DNA of 64,000 nucleotides. Source: Burkholderia sp. Ax-1724. Lineage in GTDB: Bacteria; Pseudomonadota; Gammaproteobacteria; Burkholderiales; Burkholderiaceae. Below, piece by piece: positions 49,878 to 60,287 of the stretch. The DNA lies in contig NZ_VWWL01000002.1 of NCBI RefSeq assembly GCF_011752995.1, forward strand, positions 248,001-312,000, given 5' to 3'. Under the pieces are notes generated by a model that searched no databases, was not told the DNA's origin, and was given only the letters and a program-made list of their open reading frames with translations. The translations under genes were made by a program, and so were the position numbers. Within the stretch, counting starts at the first letter, position 1. Every line of letters starts with the position of its first letter.

Positions 49878-51087
49878 GGTCAGAACGAGCCAACTTCCTG
49901 CCGTAGACCGAACCGTTCACTTTGAGCAGATCAGCCAGTTTGCGGAAAAGGTCACGATTTTTACCAATGAGCTGCGTGACACGATTCTGGCTCCGCGTCC
50001 GCGAAAGACGGCTCCTGTTTTCAAGACGGGTGAGATTGCCGAGATGTGCAATATCTCTCACTCGCAGGTTCAATATCTTGCGACCAAGGGCGACGGTGAA
50101 TTGCCCTCGGGCACCGCTGCCGGCACCGGTCGCACCCGCACGTTCACCCTCGAAGAAGCGCGCATCTGGGTGCAGAAAATTTCTGATATCTACCAGACTC
50201 CGCTCGTCACCCGCGTGAAGGAGCCGGACGGAAAGATCATCATTACCGCTCAGCTCAAAGGTGGGTCCGCGAAGACGACAACGACCATGTGCCTCGCTCA
50301 AGGCCTATCGTTGCGCGGCCGCAAGGTACTTGTGGTCGACCTCGATCCGCAGGCGTCACTGTCGGAACTGTGCGGACTGTATGCGGAAAAAGATGTGACA
50401 CCGGAAGATACGGTGCTGCCGTACGTCTATGACCAGGATATCGAAGGGGGTCTCGAAGGCCGGGTGCAGTCGACTTACTGGGATGGCATCGATGTCATTC
50501 CGGCGCACACGGAGCTGATCGGTGCTGAGTTTCATTTGCCGGCAATGCAAAAGGTGAGGCCGGGTTTCCGGTTTTGGACAGTCCTTCGCCAGGGCCTCGA
50601 ACCGCTACGGAAGAAGTACGACTACATTCTGATGGACACATCGCCGTCGCTGTCATACCTCAATCTGAATGCACTCATGGCGGCGGATGCAATGGTGATG
50701 CCGATGGTGCCGGAGAACCTCGACTTCATCAGTTCGCTGTCGTTCTGGAGACTCTTCTCGGACGTGTCGAAGAGCTTCATCAAGTACGAGAAGGACAAGA
50801 AATACGACTTCGTCTCGCTGGTGCTTTCGAGGGTCGATTACGGGCGAAACTCGTCGGCGCCCATCGTGCGTGCGTGGGCACAGAGCGCATACGAAAACTG
50901 GCTGCACTCGATTGAAGTGCCGGCGAGCTCGGTGATGAGTACGGGCGCGCTGGCGTTCTCGACGGTCTTTGACATCAGCAGCACCCACAGCGCAGCCAAG
51001 TCGCTGCAGCGTGTACGGCAGCCGCTGGTTGACTATTGCCGATGGATCGACGAAATCTATTCGGAAAAATGGAGGAACGCGCAATGA
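49876..51087 (+). CDS. parA: ParA-type partition ATPase with N-terminal HTH (type Ia-like)
   Basis: AQLKGGSAKTTTTMCLAQGLSLRGRKVLVVDLDPQASLSEL; KYDYILMDTSPSLSYLNLNAL; N-terminal FKTGEIAEMCNISHSQVQYLATKG. Confidence 0.95.
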   Translation: MVRTSQLPAVDRTVHFEQISQFAEKVTIFTNELRDTILAPRPRKTAPVFKTGEIAEMCNISHSQVQYLATKGDGELPSGTAAGTGRTRTFTLEEARIWVQKISDIYQTPLVTRVKEPDGKIIITAQLKGGSAKTTTTMCLAQGLSLRGRKVLVVDLDPQASLSELCGLYAEKDVTPEDTVLPYVYDQDIEGGLEGRVQSTYWDGIDVIPAHTELIGAEFHLPAMQKVRPGFRFWTVLRQGLEPLRKKYDYILMDTSPSLSYLNLNALMAADAMVMPMVPENLDFISSLSFWRLFSDVSKSFIKYEKDKKYDFVSLVLSRVDYGRNSSAPIVRAWAQSAYENWLHSIEVPASSVMSTGALAFSTVFDISSTHSAAKSLQRVRQPLVDYCRWIDEIYSEKWRNAQ

Positions 51088-52058
51088 GTAATATGCGAGA
51101 ACAGTTGCTGGCCAAGACGTCCGGCATTCGCAAGACCTCGGCCATCAATGAGGACGAGGTGAAGCGCAGCAATCGCACGCAGACAGCGCCCGGCCTCGCG
51201 GGCGCGCTAGCCGTTGCGCAGCTTCGGGTACAGGAGCTGGAGGCAACCGGTGTTGCATCGCAGTTGGCGGTGGCGGGAATTTTGCCCAATCCCTGGCAGC
51301 CTCGGCGGGTGTTCAACGAAGCCAAGCTTGCGGAACTCGCCGAGTCCATCCGTGAGGTTGGACTCATGCAGCCGATCGTTGTGCGTCGTGTCGCCGACGA
51401 TTATCAGATTGTTGCTGGTGAGCGGCGTTGGCGAGCACACAAGATGCTCGGACTCGATACGATCAAGGCGGTGGTGGCGGACTGCTCCGACTCGGATATG
51501 GCCGTTCTGGCGATGGTCGAAAATATCAGCCGGGACGATCTGGCCGATTACGAGATCGGGGTTGCTATCCGCAGATCGGAGACGGAGTTTCCGAACCGGA
51601 AGCGACTGGCGGAGGCGATGGGTTTGTCTCGTGCAGGGCTTTACCAATTTCTTGCGTTCGACAATCTTCCGGACTTTATCAAAAAGGATCTGGATATCCA
51701 GCCGCGGCTTCTTGGTGGAACTGCGGCACAGGCGATTGCCGCGGCGATCAAAAAACACGGCGAGGATGGCATCAAGGCCGCGCGTGAAATTTGGCCGCTG
51801 CTGGTGAGAGGCGAAATGGATCAGGGCAAGATCGCCTCGGCCATTGTGGCGCTGGCCACGAGACAGACGACGTCAGGCGGAGCGAGCGGACGCAGCATCG
51901 AAAAGTTTTTCTCGGGACGGGAGCACGCAGGAAGTATCACGAAGGACATCAGCAACTTTACGATCAAGATCAAGACCGGAGTGATTACCGAGGCGCAGGA
52001 GATTCAGATACGTCAGCTTATCGGGCAGATGTTTCATGCGCAGCCCAAGACGAATTGA
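51084..52058 (+). CDS. parB: ParB/RepB/Spo0J family partition protein
   Basis: LPNPWQPRRVFNEAKLAELAESIREVGLMQPIVVRRVADDYQIVAGERRWRAHKMLGLDTIKAVV; ATGA overlap with parA. Confidence 0.95.
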   Translation: MSNMREQLLAKTSGIRKTSAINEDEVKRSNRTQTAPGLAGALAVAQLRVQELEATGVASQLAVAGILPNPWQPRRVFNEAKLAELAESIREVGLMQPIVVRRVADDYQIVAGERRWRAHKMLGLDTIKAVVADCSDSDMAVLAMVENISRDDLADYEIGVAIRRSETEFPNRKRLAEAMGLSRAGLYQFLAFDNLPDFIKKDLDIQPRLLGGTAAQAIAAAIKKHGEDGIKAAREIWPLLVRGEMDQGKIASAIVALATRQTTSGGASGRSIEKFFSGREHAGSITKDISNFTIKIKTGVITEAQEIQIRQLIGQMFHAQPKTN

Positions 52059-52081
52059 CTAATCGTTGGTTTGTAAGAGAG

Positions 52082-52106
52082 AAGCCCGCCTCGTGCGGGC
52101 TTTTTT
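52082..52106 (+). terminator. Rho-independent terminator after parB
   Basis: AAGCCCGC-CTCGT-GCGGGCTTTTTT. Confidence 0.9.
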
Positions 52107-52141
52107 GTTGGTGGCGGGCGGGTTGTTCTGGCGGGATGGAG

Positions 52142-52162
52142 AGTGTCTAGAGTCTAGACACT
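52142..52162. repeat. 21-bp palindrome AGTGTCTAG-AGT-CTAGACACT (parS-like candidate)
   Basis: Perfect 9-bp arms, 83 bp after parB stop. Confidence 0.5.
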
Positions 52163-54433
52163 TTGGGTGGCTGGCCGAGTGACGCCTGTGTTGTCAGGGT
52201 TGCGCGAGGGGAAAAGGCGATCTGCTGGTCTGTTTGATTGCGACTCTCTTTGTCTCGCTTTGGGGTGGGCAGCCGGTTCTCAACGGGCGTTGGCCGCTCA
52301 GGGATCGCTCGGTTGGAACGGCCGTTCAGAAAGATATTTGATCTCGATTTTTTATCACCACTTCGCTTGCTGGGACGGGAGGGAAGTATTCGATCGACAC
52401 TCAAAGCGAGATTCACCGTTCCCTCGCTTGGCATCTGGGTGATCTCGTGTTTGCCGGCGATGATCCGAGCCTCGGCGCCTTTCTCGATCCGTTGATGCAG
52501 TTGGACGAGGCCATTGGCTGTCCCATCGAAGATGAGATGGTGAGCGCGTATTTAGAAGCGGCGTGTGGAACGGTCACTTTGTTGCTTATCTCGTCCGCTC
52601 GTGTTCTTTCTCATCCGGCTGCTCGGTATCGGGCGATATCTCCTAAACATAACGTGGCCCGAGGGTGGGCGCGTCGAACAGATAAGTTGGTAGCCGTTCG
52701 TCGAATAAACCCCACTTGTTGACGCGAGAGTGAACTCCGTGCGTAAGGAGTTACTTGAAGGTATTGCGTCGGCTCATTGGTGCCGCCGTATGCGCTGACA
52801 TTTCTACGGGGAGAAGCAGAATGCGGGGTCTGGGTATTCCAGCTCAGATACCCGCTACTGCAGTCTGCCGAAATATTTGCTGCGTGGTCCGATCTCTACT
52901 TACGCCCTGTTTCCCTTGAGAGGCTCGTTCTCGACGGCCATCACAACGATCAGGCTCGCACAAAAAGTCGCATGGAGTTTTTCTCGCGTCCTCCGTTTGC
53001 CGTGTCATTGACGGCGTGCAGCAAAAACGGTCTGCTGACCTTCTGTCATCGGCCTCGCTCCATTGCCGTGTGCACCTTGAGGACCGATTTCACTACATGG
53101 CTTTGGCGCGTATAAACATTGGCCATCTTCCTTATATTGGGTTGTGCTCTGGGAAATGGACCCGTCGCAGAGGGCCTGTCTGGTTCGACTAATAATGAGG
53201 CGCAGATTCAGTTGTCTCTAACGATTACGGCGCCGGCGTGAACGATCCGCGGATCACGTGGAGTTTGGCCTACTGGTCTGGAGAGCGACGATCAAGCCAG
53301 CATGGAGGCTGGAACGTCCAATCAGTAGAGAACGTCCTGAATCGATATTCACGGAAGAGTTCGCTGGCTTACCGTAGGGTCGGCAAATGCGCTATCGAGG
53401 TGCCAAAAATCCTCCCTTGTCAGGGGAAGCCGGCTCAACCCATGAGGGGAAATTTCAAAGCTGCCAAGAACAATGGCGGGCTAGCATCAATGGCAACAGC
53501 CTGATAGATAGCCTTTTACAGGTCCGACAGGAACAGGATTTACGTCTTGATCCTGATGCAGCGAAGCCGACTCTTCTTCCTCTACGAAGGCCATATGGGG
53601 ATCGTAGATGTTCTTAGGCCAGGTCCTGCCTACACGAGACTTGGTGCAAACAGACGCTAGCTTCATGACTGCAACAGCGTAGTCCCGCAGCACTACCCGG
53701 CATGCTATCGCGATTTACTTCCCGTTCTGAACTCCGCAGAGCTAGGGTCAATGCCTGTCGGCGATCAGCAGCCGTAAGAGGGTTACGGTAAAGATAACAG
53801 CGCAGCGATCCGGCGGTTTTCCTAGCGAATCGCCATCTCATCATTCTCAAGCCGATCGGTATAGGCGTGGGAACATATCGCTTTATCCACGGACACCACG
53901 CGACAGCATCCTTACCGAAACCCACGTGTCAGGCGAGCGAACAACAGGGAAGGGAGGTAATATAATTAGGGGCTATATCAATTGACCAGCCACAAGCAGT
54001 TAAATTGCGCAAAGCAATACCAATTTCGACAATATATGCACAAGTTTGTGATTCCCGAGCCAATTTAGCGTGTAGCCGCATCGTGAAACAATATAAAACG
54101 GCGGGAAAACCAAGCAACTCACTGTTTTATAAGCTGTTTTTAGAAATTATGAATTATGTTTCACGAAAAAAGGGCGTTTGCCAAGCGAAACGAGAGTTGT
54201 TCTCGCCGGATGGGATGTATATCGGAAATATCTAAGAAAGTATCGACGAGCCGTAGCATTCAATACGTAATTTGTAGCGAACGTCAACGCTCCATCCAAC
54301 GAACTCCCACCGTTCCGCACCCATAACCGGGATCACGAAATTCAGTAGTACGCGCGCAAAAACTATCAATTTTATTTGCGGACCGACACCCGAATAATCC
54401 GTCTCACGCTCTCACCACAATGACGGTGACAGC

Positions 54434-54850
54434 ATGTCAAAATCCACCCGCATCCAACGCGGAATCCGCCTTTACAGCGATCGGCATGAGTGCTTCCTGC
54501 GCAAGCTCGACCTCGAGGGCTACATTGCCGAAGCGGCAAAAATCGGCGCCAGTGGCATTGAAATCGTAAGCGAGCAGATGATTCCCAACGCGTCCGATGC
54601 GTTTTATGCCCAATGGCGCGAATGGAAAGCGCAGTACGGCACGACACCGGTTTGTCACGATCTCTTTCTCGACACGAAGCGCTATCCTGACCGTCGCCTC
54701 GCTGATGACGAATGCGTCACATCCATCGAGGCCGATTTGCGTCACGCGTCCAGACTCGGCTGCACGCTTCGTGCGCGTACTCGTTAGCGTATCCGCCGCA
54801 TATTCTCTCGCGCTACTCGTGATCGCCGCCGTGCCACGTGCGCGTCGCGC
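54434..54850 (+). pseudogene. Sugar phosphate isomerase/epimerase (TIM-barrel) N-terminal remnant
   Basis: RGIRLYSDRHECFLRKLDLEGYIAEAAKIGASGIEIVSEQMIPN..ASRLGCTL then stop; FVRVLVSVSAA continues in another frame. Confidence 0.6.
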
Positions 54851-54960
54851 AGGATGGAGAGCGCGATGCCGAACACGGCAGCGGGGCAGCAGGGCAGTGA
54901 CGCGTCATATCGCCAACAAACAGAATCACTCTCCGTCCAGCGGACACTCGAAGCCCCCGC

Positions 54961-55875
54961 TCATCGAATCTGCAAATGAGCTTCGAGCGTTTGCGCCAGC
55001 ACATCGATTTTCGGTGTGCGTCGCCGCGCAACCGGCCATATCAGGCTGAGCGGTAAGCCGTCGGTGGCGGCGTCCGCGAGGATTTCGACCACGCGTCCAG
55101 CCTTCAGATCGTCCCGCACCAGCCAGGTGGCGAGCTGCGCAATGCCGAGTCCCGCCCGTACGAATGCGAGTTGCGCCTCCGCGTCTCCCGCCACGATGCG
55201 GGAGCGAACGACGCGCTGGCCAATGTGCCCGTCCGCCTGAACGTACGACCATGCCGATTGCGTGCCGTCCGGCCGTCCATAGACGATGCAGTCGTGCCTT
55301 TCCAGATCGTCGATCGTCAGCGGCGCGCGGTTCCGTTCAAGATAGGCCGGTGCCGCACAGAAGATCAGTCTTTCATGGCCCATGGCGTGGTGTGCGAGCG
55401 ATGACGGCAGATCCTGCGGGCCACCGATGCGCACGGCCAGATCGACGCCTTCGTCGGCCAGGTCGACGAAACGGTCCGCGAACAGCAGATGCGGCCGCAC
55501 CTCCGGATACTGCGCGGCAAACCGCAGCAATACCGGCACGACACACAGCCGCCCGAACGATGCCGGCAAGGCAATGCGCACGGTGCCGACCGGCTCGCGC
55601 TTTTGCGCGGCGAGCACGGCTTCCGTCTCCGCAAGCTCGCCCAGGATGTTCGTGCATGTGGCGTAGAACGCGTGTCCCGCATCGGTGAGTGACAGGCTGC
55701 GCGTTGTCCGCTCGAACAGCACGACACCGAGCCGCTGTTCGAGCCGAGCGATGCTTTTGCTCACAGCCGAGCTCGTCAGGTTCAGTTGCTGGGCGGCGGC
55801 GGTGAAACTGCCGGCATCGGCGGCACAAACAAAAGGCACGATGCCTTTCAGACGTTCGTTCGGGAAAGTGGTCAA
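54961..55875 (-). CDS. LysR family transcriptional regulator
   Basis: GIVPFVCAADAGSFTAAAQQLNLTSSAVSKSIARLEQRLGVVLFERTTRSLSLTDAG. Confidence 0.95.
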   Translation of the reverse strand: MTTFPNERLKGIVPFVCAADAGSFTAAAQQLNLTSSAVSKSIARLEQRLGVVLFERTTRSLSLTDAGHAFYATCTNILGELAETEAVLAAQKREPVGTVRIALPASFGRLCVVPVLLRFAAQYPEVRPHLLFADRFVDLADEGVDLAVRIGGPQDLPSSLAHHAMGHERLIFCAAPAYLERNRAPLTIDDLERHDCIVYGRPDGTQSAWSYVQADGHIGQRVVRSRIVAGDAEAQLAFVRAGLGIAQLATWLVRDDLKAGRVVEILADAATDGLPLSLIWPVARRRTPKIDVLAQTLEAHLQIR

Positions 55876-55970
55876 TTGATGAAATTAATTCTCGAAAATG
55901 ATGAAATATTATCCGAGATAGGAATTCATGTCTGAAGTACCCTCATCCGGTCACCAATCCGGAGAAACAG

Positions 55971-57038
55971 ATGAGCAAGAAAGCATTGATCGTCGGCGCA
56001 AGCGGCGTAGTAGGGCGGGCCTTGGCGGAACGCCTGTTGTCGACCAGCTGGACTGTCTATGGACTGTCGCGCGGGCGCAGTGCCGCCGTGCCCGGCTGCG
56101 TGCCTGTCGTCGCGGACCTGACCGCAGCCGATTCGGTTGCCGCTGCGACGGCGGGCCTCGACGTCAGCCATGTCTTTTTCACCGCCTGGTCACGTCAGGC
56201 GACCGAGAAGGAGAACATTCGCGTCAACGGCGCGATGGTTCGCCATGTCCTCGGTTCTCTCGCGCACTCCACGAAGCTCGAACACGCTGCACTGGTGACG
56301 GGCCTCAAACACTATCTGGGTCCGTTCGAAGCCTACGCATCCGGCGCTGTCCCCGATACGCCATTTCGCGAAGTGCAGGGCCGTCAGCCGGTCGAAAATT
56401 TCTACTACGAGCAGGAAGACCGGCTTTTCGAAGCAGCAGCCCGCGACGGCTTCACCTGGAGCGTGCATCGCCCGCACACGATCATCGGGTTTGCACCGGG
56501 CAATGCCATGAACATGGGGCAGACGCTGGCCGTCTACGCAACACTGTGCCGGCATAGCGGACAACCGTTCGTCTTTCCCGGCTCCGCGGCGCAGTGGAAC
56601 GGGCTGACGGACATGACCGATGCGCGTCTTCTGGCCCGCCATCTTGAATGGGCCGCCACGAGCACGGCCGCGCGCAATGAGGACTTCAACGTCGTCAATG
56701 GCGATGTGTTTCGCTGGAAGACGATGTGGGGACAACTGGCCGATTACTTCGGCATCGAAGCCGCACCGTTCGACGGTACCGTGCGGCCACTCGAAGGCCG
56801 GATGCAGGACGCGGCGCGCCAGTGGCGCGACATTGCGAACTGGCACGGACTGAAAGAGCAGAACATCGACCGGCTGGCTTCATGGTGGCACACGGACGCC
56901 GATCTCGGACGTCCGATGGAAGTCGTGACGGACATGACAAAGAGCCGCAAGGCAGGGTTCCTGGATTATCAAGGCACGCCAGATGCGTTCTTCGATCTTT
57001 TCGGACGCCTGAAGGCGGAGCGTCTCATTCCGGGTTGA
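55971..57038 (+). CDS. SDR family oxidoreductase (PRISE-like)
   Basis: KALIVGASGVVGRALAERLLSTSWTVYGLSRG..FFTAWSRQATEKENIRVN..NFYYEQEDRLFEAA..SVHRPHTIIGF. Confidence 0.88.
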   Translation: MSKKALIVGASGVVGRALAERLLSTSWTVYGLSRGRSAAVPGCVPVVADLTAADSVAAATAGLDVSHVFFTAWSRQATEKENIRVNGAMVRHVLGSLAHSTKLEHAALVTGLKHYLGPFEAYASGAVPDTPFREVQGRQPVENFYYEQEDRLFEAAARDGFTWSVHRPHTIIGFAPGNAMNMGQTLAVYATLCRHSGQPFVFPGSAAQWNGLTDMTDARLLARHLEWAATSTAARNEDFNVVNGDVFRWKTMWGQLADYFGIEAAPFDGTVRPLEGRMQDAARQWRDIANWHGLKEQNIDRLASWWHTDADLGRPMEVVTDMTKSRKAGFLDYQGTPDAFFDLFGRLKAERLIPG

Positions 57039-57261
57039 GAGCTTGGTTGCCCGCCTCAACCTCGCGCGCGCATTCGGGCAACACATCCTTGAATCACACG
57101 TAAGCCGGATCGTTGTCGCGCATCATCAGCTTACTTACCGCGGATCGTCGATTCATTTCGTGCCGACAACGCGGAACGTATTGAAACCGGAATTTTCCAG
57201 CTGAAACCAGGGCGGAAAAGTTCTGTTCAGGTCGCCCGTTCCTGATTGATGCGCAAAGTAA

Positions 57262-57295
57262 AAAGCCGTCACCGTGAAGTCACGATGACGGCTTT
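57262..57295. terminator. Bidirectional hairpin terminator
   Basis: AAAGCCGTCA-CCGTGAAGTCACGA-TGACGGCTTT with nested CGTGA..TCACG. Confidence 0.75.
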
Positions 57296-57328
57296 CCATT
57301 CGGCCGTTGTTTTGAGTGGCGCTTCCTG

Positions 57329-57652
57329 TTATTGAGGCGTCGACGCCGACATGGCGGCGGTCGCGCGCTGGCGCGATTCCTGAACAGACTGATTGCGCTC
57401 GGCGCTGGCCTGACGCCGCTGTTCTCTCATTTTCGCGCGGGCCTGCGCATTCGCCGCGCGCTGTTTCTGATTAGCCTGACGCACTTCCGTCCGTTTCTGA
57501 ACGATCGGGTCGCTATGCGTTGCACTGGCCGCTGCGGCGGCCGGGGCGGCAGCATCGGGCTGGGCCGGTTGCTGCGCAAATACCGATCCTGAAGCGATCG
57601 CGCCGAACACGAGCAATGCAGAGGTGATTCCAAGAATAGTACGTGACATCAT
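57329..57652 (-). CDS. Small exported Ala/Gln/Arg-rich protein
   Basis: Signal peptide (TILGITSALLVFGAIASGSVFAQ) and low-complexity basic helix. Confidence 0.6.
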   Translation of the reverse strand: MMSRTILGITSALLVFGAIASGSVFAQQPAQPDAAAPAAAAASATHSDPIVQKRTEVRQANQKQRAANAQARAKMREQRRQASAERNQSVQESRQRATAAMSASTPQ

Positions 57653-58291
57653 TTAACTCCACCAGTTAAGACGACTAATTACATTACATACCTACCTGAA
57701 ATATGTTTCTTTGACCGTGCCTCATGCGCTATGACTCATAGTCGGTGCCGTGGCGTTTCAAATTTACCGATGACATATCATGGCGGCGTTATTCGTTTCG
57801 CCGGCAGCAAAGGACATGTACGTGGCACGCAGGGGCCACTTTAACACTCTGTTCGATGCATGCAACTGGTGTGTCTCCAAAGATTGAGGAATTAATCGTT
57901 ATTGAGCATGGTAAATATGAATTAGTTGTCAAATTCATGCGTACCTGACGTAATGAAATGGACCACTCGCTGCGCATGAAAGAACAATTCACTAAAAGTT
58001 GAGTGATGCCATATCGGTAAAGATAATTTATTATGGCTGCGATGATGGTTTGGGCTACTCAGGTTCGCTCGGCGAAACCTGCATGTCGAAGCCTCTTTGA
58101 AGCGAACTTTTAACCACTACGACGAGGACATTCCCGACTAGGACACAGGTTGCCTGATCGGGAGAATGGTTTGCATCGCATGCGGAGTGGGTGACATGGA
58201 TGCATTGCACAACGAGAAGCATATACCGTGTGCGTGCTGATTCCACGTCAGTCCTTTTCCGGAAGAAATCGGCTTCTCCGAATGGTGGACG

Positions 58292-59740
58292 ATGACAACC
58301 CAGGTTGAGACGAAACTGTCGTTGCCCGCATTGACCGCGATGGTCGTCGGCTCCATGGTGGGGGCGGGGATTTTCTCGCTGCCGCGCAACTTTGCGCGGG
58401 CGACCGGGCCGGCTGGCGCGATCATCGCGTGGTGCGTGGCGGGCATCGGCATGTATGCACTGGCGCGCGTTTTTCAGGCGCTGGCCGAGCGGCGTCCCGA
58501 ACTCGATGCCGGCGTGTTCGCGTACGCAAGGGCGGGCTTCGGCGACTACGCGGGCTTTCTGTCCGCATTCGGCTACTGGATGGCGGGATGCTTCGGCAAT
58601 GTGTCCTACTGGGTGTTGATCAAGTCGACACTCGGTGCATTCGTTCCCGCATTCGGCAACGGCAATACGGCGATTGCGATCATCGTGTCGTCGCTGGGCA
58701 TATGGCTGTTTCACCTCGTGATGCTGCGCGGCGTGCAGCAGGCGACGATGATCAATACGATCGTCACCGTCGCGAAGGTGATTCCGATCGTGCTGTTCAT
58801 CGGCATTCTGATCGTCTTGTGCCGCGCCGATATGTTCCGCGCGAATCTCTGGGAAGGTCATGGCGAGTTGGGAGCAGGACTCTTCTCGCAGGTGCGGGCC
58901 ACGATGCTCGTTACCGTGTTCGTCTTTGTCGGCATAGAGGGCGCGAGCGTGTACTCGCGCTATGCGAGAAAGCGCGCCGACGTCGGCACCGCCACGGTCT
59001 CGGGCTTCGCGGCGGTATTGTGCCTGCTGGTTCTCGTGACGCTGCTGCCCTACGCGACATTGCCGCGTGCCGACATCGCGCTGATGCGCCAGCCCTCGAT
59101 GGCCGCGGTGCTCGGTGCGCTGCTCGGTCCATTCGGTGTGGTGTTTGTCAGTGTGGGGCTGATCGTTTCGATTCTCGGCGCTTACCTCGCATGGTCGCTG
59201 ATCTGTGCCGAGGTGCTGTTTGCCGCCGCGCGCATGGAGACGATGCCGCGCATCTTCTCGCGGCAGAACGAGCGCAAGCTGCCGGTCGCCGCTATCTGGC
59301 TGACCAGCAGCGTCGTGCAGATGTTCGTGATCAGCACATACTGGTCGACCGATGCATTCGCGTTGATGCTCAATCTCACGAGTTCGATGGCGCTGATTCC
59401 GTATTTTCTCGTGGCCGCGTATGGCATCAAGGCTGCGCGTCACGATCGCGAGCATAGCGAGCAACATGGCGACCGTGCTTTGAGCCGCGTGTTACGCAGG
59501 GAATATTTCATTGCGGCGTTCGCGACGTTGTATACGGCCTTTCTGCTGTTCGCGGGGGGCGCCAAATTTCTGATGCTGTCGGCGTTGCTCTATGCGCCGG
59601 GTTCGGTGCTTTACGTGCTGGCGAAACGCGAGCGTGGCCAGCGTGTGTTTTCCAAGGCTGAGTGGGTTATCTTTGCTGTCGCGGTGTGTGGCGCTGTTGG
59701 CGCGTTGGTTGGTCTTGTGTCTGGGGGCATTGTCATTTAA
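58292..59740 (+). CDS. Basic amino-acid/arginine:ornithine antiporter, copy 2 (ArcD paralog)
   Basis: [38 protein letters not shown]; aligns over full length with the 39675-41096 product. Confidence 0.92.
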   Translation: MTTQVETKLSLPALTAMVVGSMVGAGIFSLPRNFARATGPAGAIIAWCVAGIGMYALARVFQALAERRPELDAGVFAYARAGFGDYAGFLSAFGYWMAGCFGNVSYWVLIKSTLGAFVPAFGNGNTAIAIIVSSLGIWLFHLVMLRGVQQATMINTIVTVAKVIPIVLFIGILIVLCRADMFRANLWEGHGELGAGLFSQVRATMLVTVFVFVGIEGASVYSRYARKRADVGTATVSGFAAVLCLLVLVTLLPYATLPRADIALMRQPSMAAVLGALLGPFGVVFVSVGLIVSILGAYLAWSLICAEVLFAAARMETMPRIFSRQNERKLPVAAIWLTSSVVQMFVISTYWSTDAFALMLNLTSSMALIPYFLVAAYGIKAARHDREHSEQHGDRALSRVLRREYFIAAFATLYTAFLLFAGGAKFLMLSALLYAPGSVLYVLAKRERGQRVFSKAEWVIFAVAVCGAVGALVGLVSGGIVI

Positions 59741-59880
59741 GACTTCGGGCTTCGCTGTCGTGATCTGCAAATGTTCACGCAATTCGGGGTACTGCGTGGC
59801 AAACCATAGCAACGGAGCGTTTCCAAACCGGCGCGCGAATTCGTCGTCGAATCGCGTATGACAGGAAAATGAATACCTAA
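59740..59880 (-). pseudogene. LysR effector-domain fragment
   Basis: ARRFGNAPLLWFATQYPELREHLQI resembles the LysR effector stretch FGRLCVVPVLLRFAAQYPEVRPHL seen at 54961-55875. Confidence 0.4.
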
Positions 59881-60287
59881 AATTATCGCGAATATTGCAG
59901 CACTCCATCTCAAGCGCGGCAATGCTGCCGCTTCATGAATTGCGATAACTCGCGAACATCATGGACAACTGTCAACAAAAGCGGGTATAGGCCGGTCGAT
60001 CTGGCGATCGCGCATCACATTGCAGGCGGGAGCTAAAACTTCTTCACGTCGCATGCAGCCAATGAATTTCTCATGGCAACACCTGGCGCGAAGCCATGGC
60101 ATAAAAACGAAATTCGCCGCAACTCAACAACGACCTTAAGGTTCTCCTAAGGATGCAGCTCTCATAGTCTCTCCTCTTTCCATTCGTCCTGCGAGAGCCG
60201 GGCGATAACCGTCCCGCCCCTTTCTTCGCATCGACCGGCGACGACAGTCCTCTCCAACGGCGCGATCGCCTGCGCCGCGTTGCCATC

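Noticed and set aside
58055-59467. 470-aa minus ORF opposite the ArcD paralog
   Set aside because: Shadow ORF; same R/H/D-rich pattern also appears opposite the first ArcD copy.
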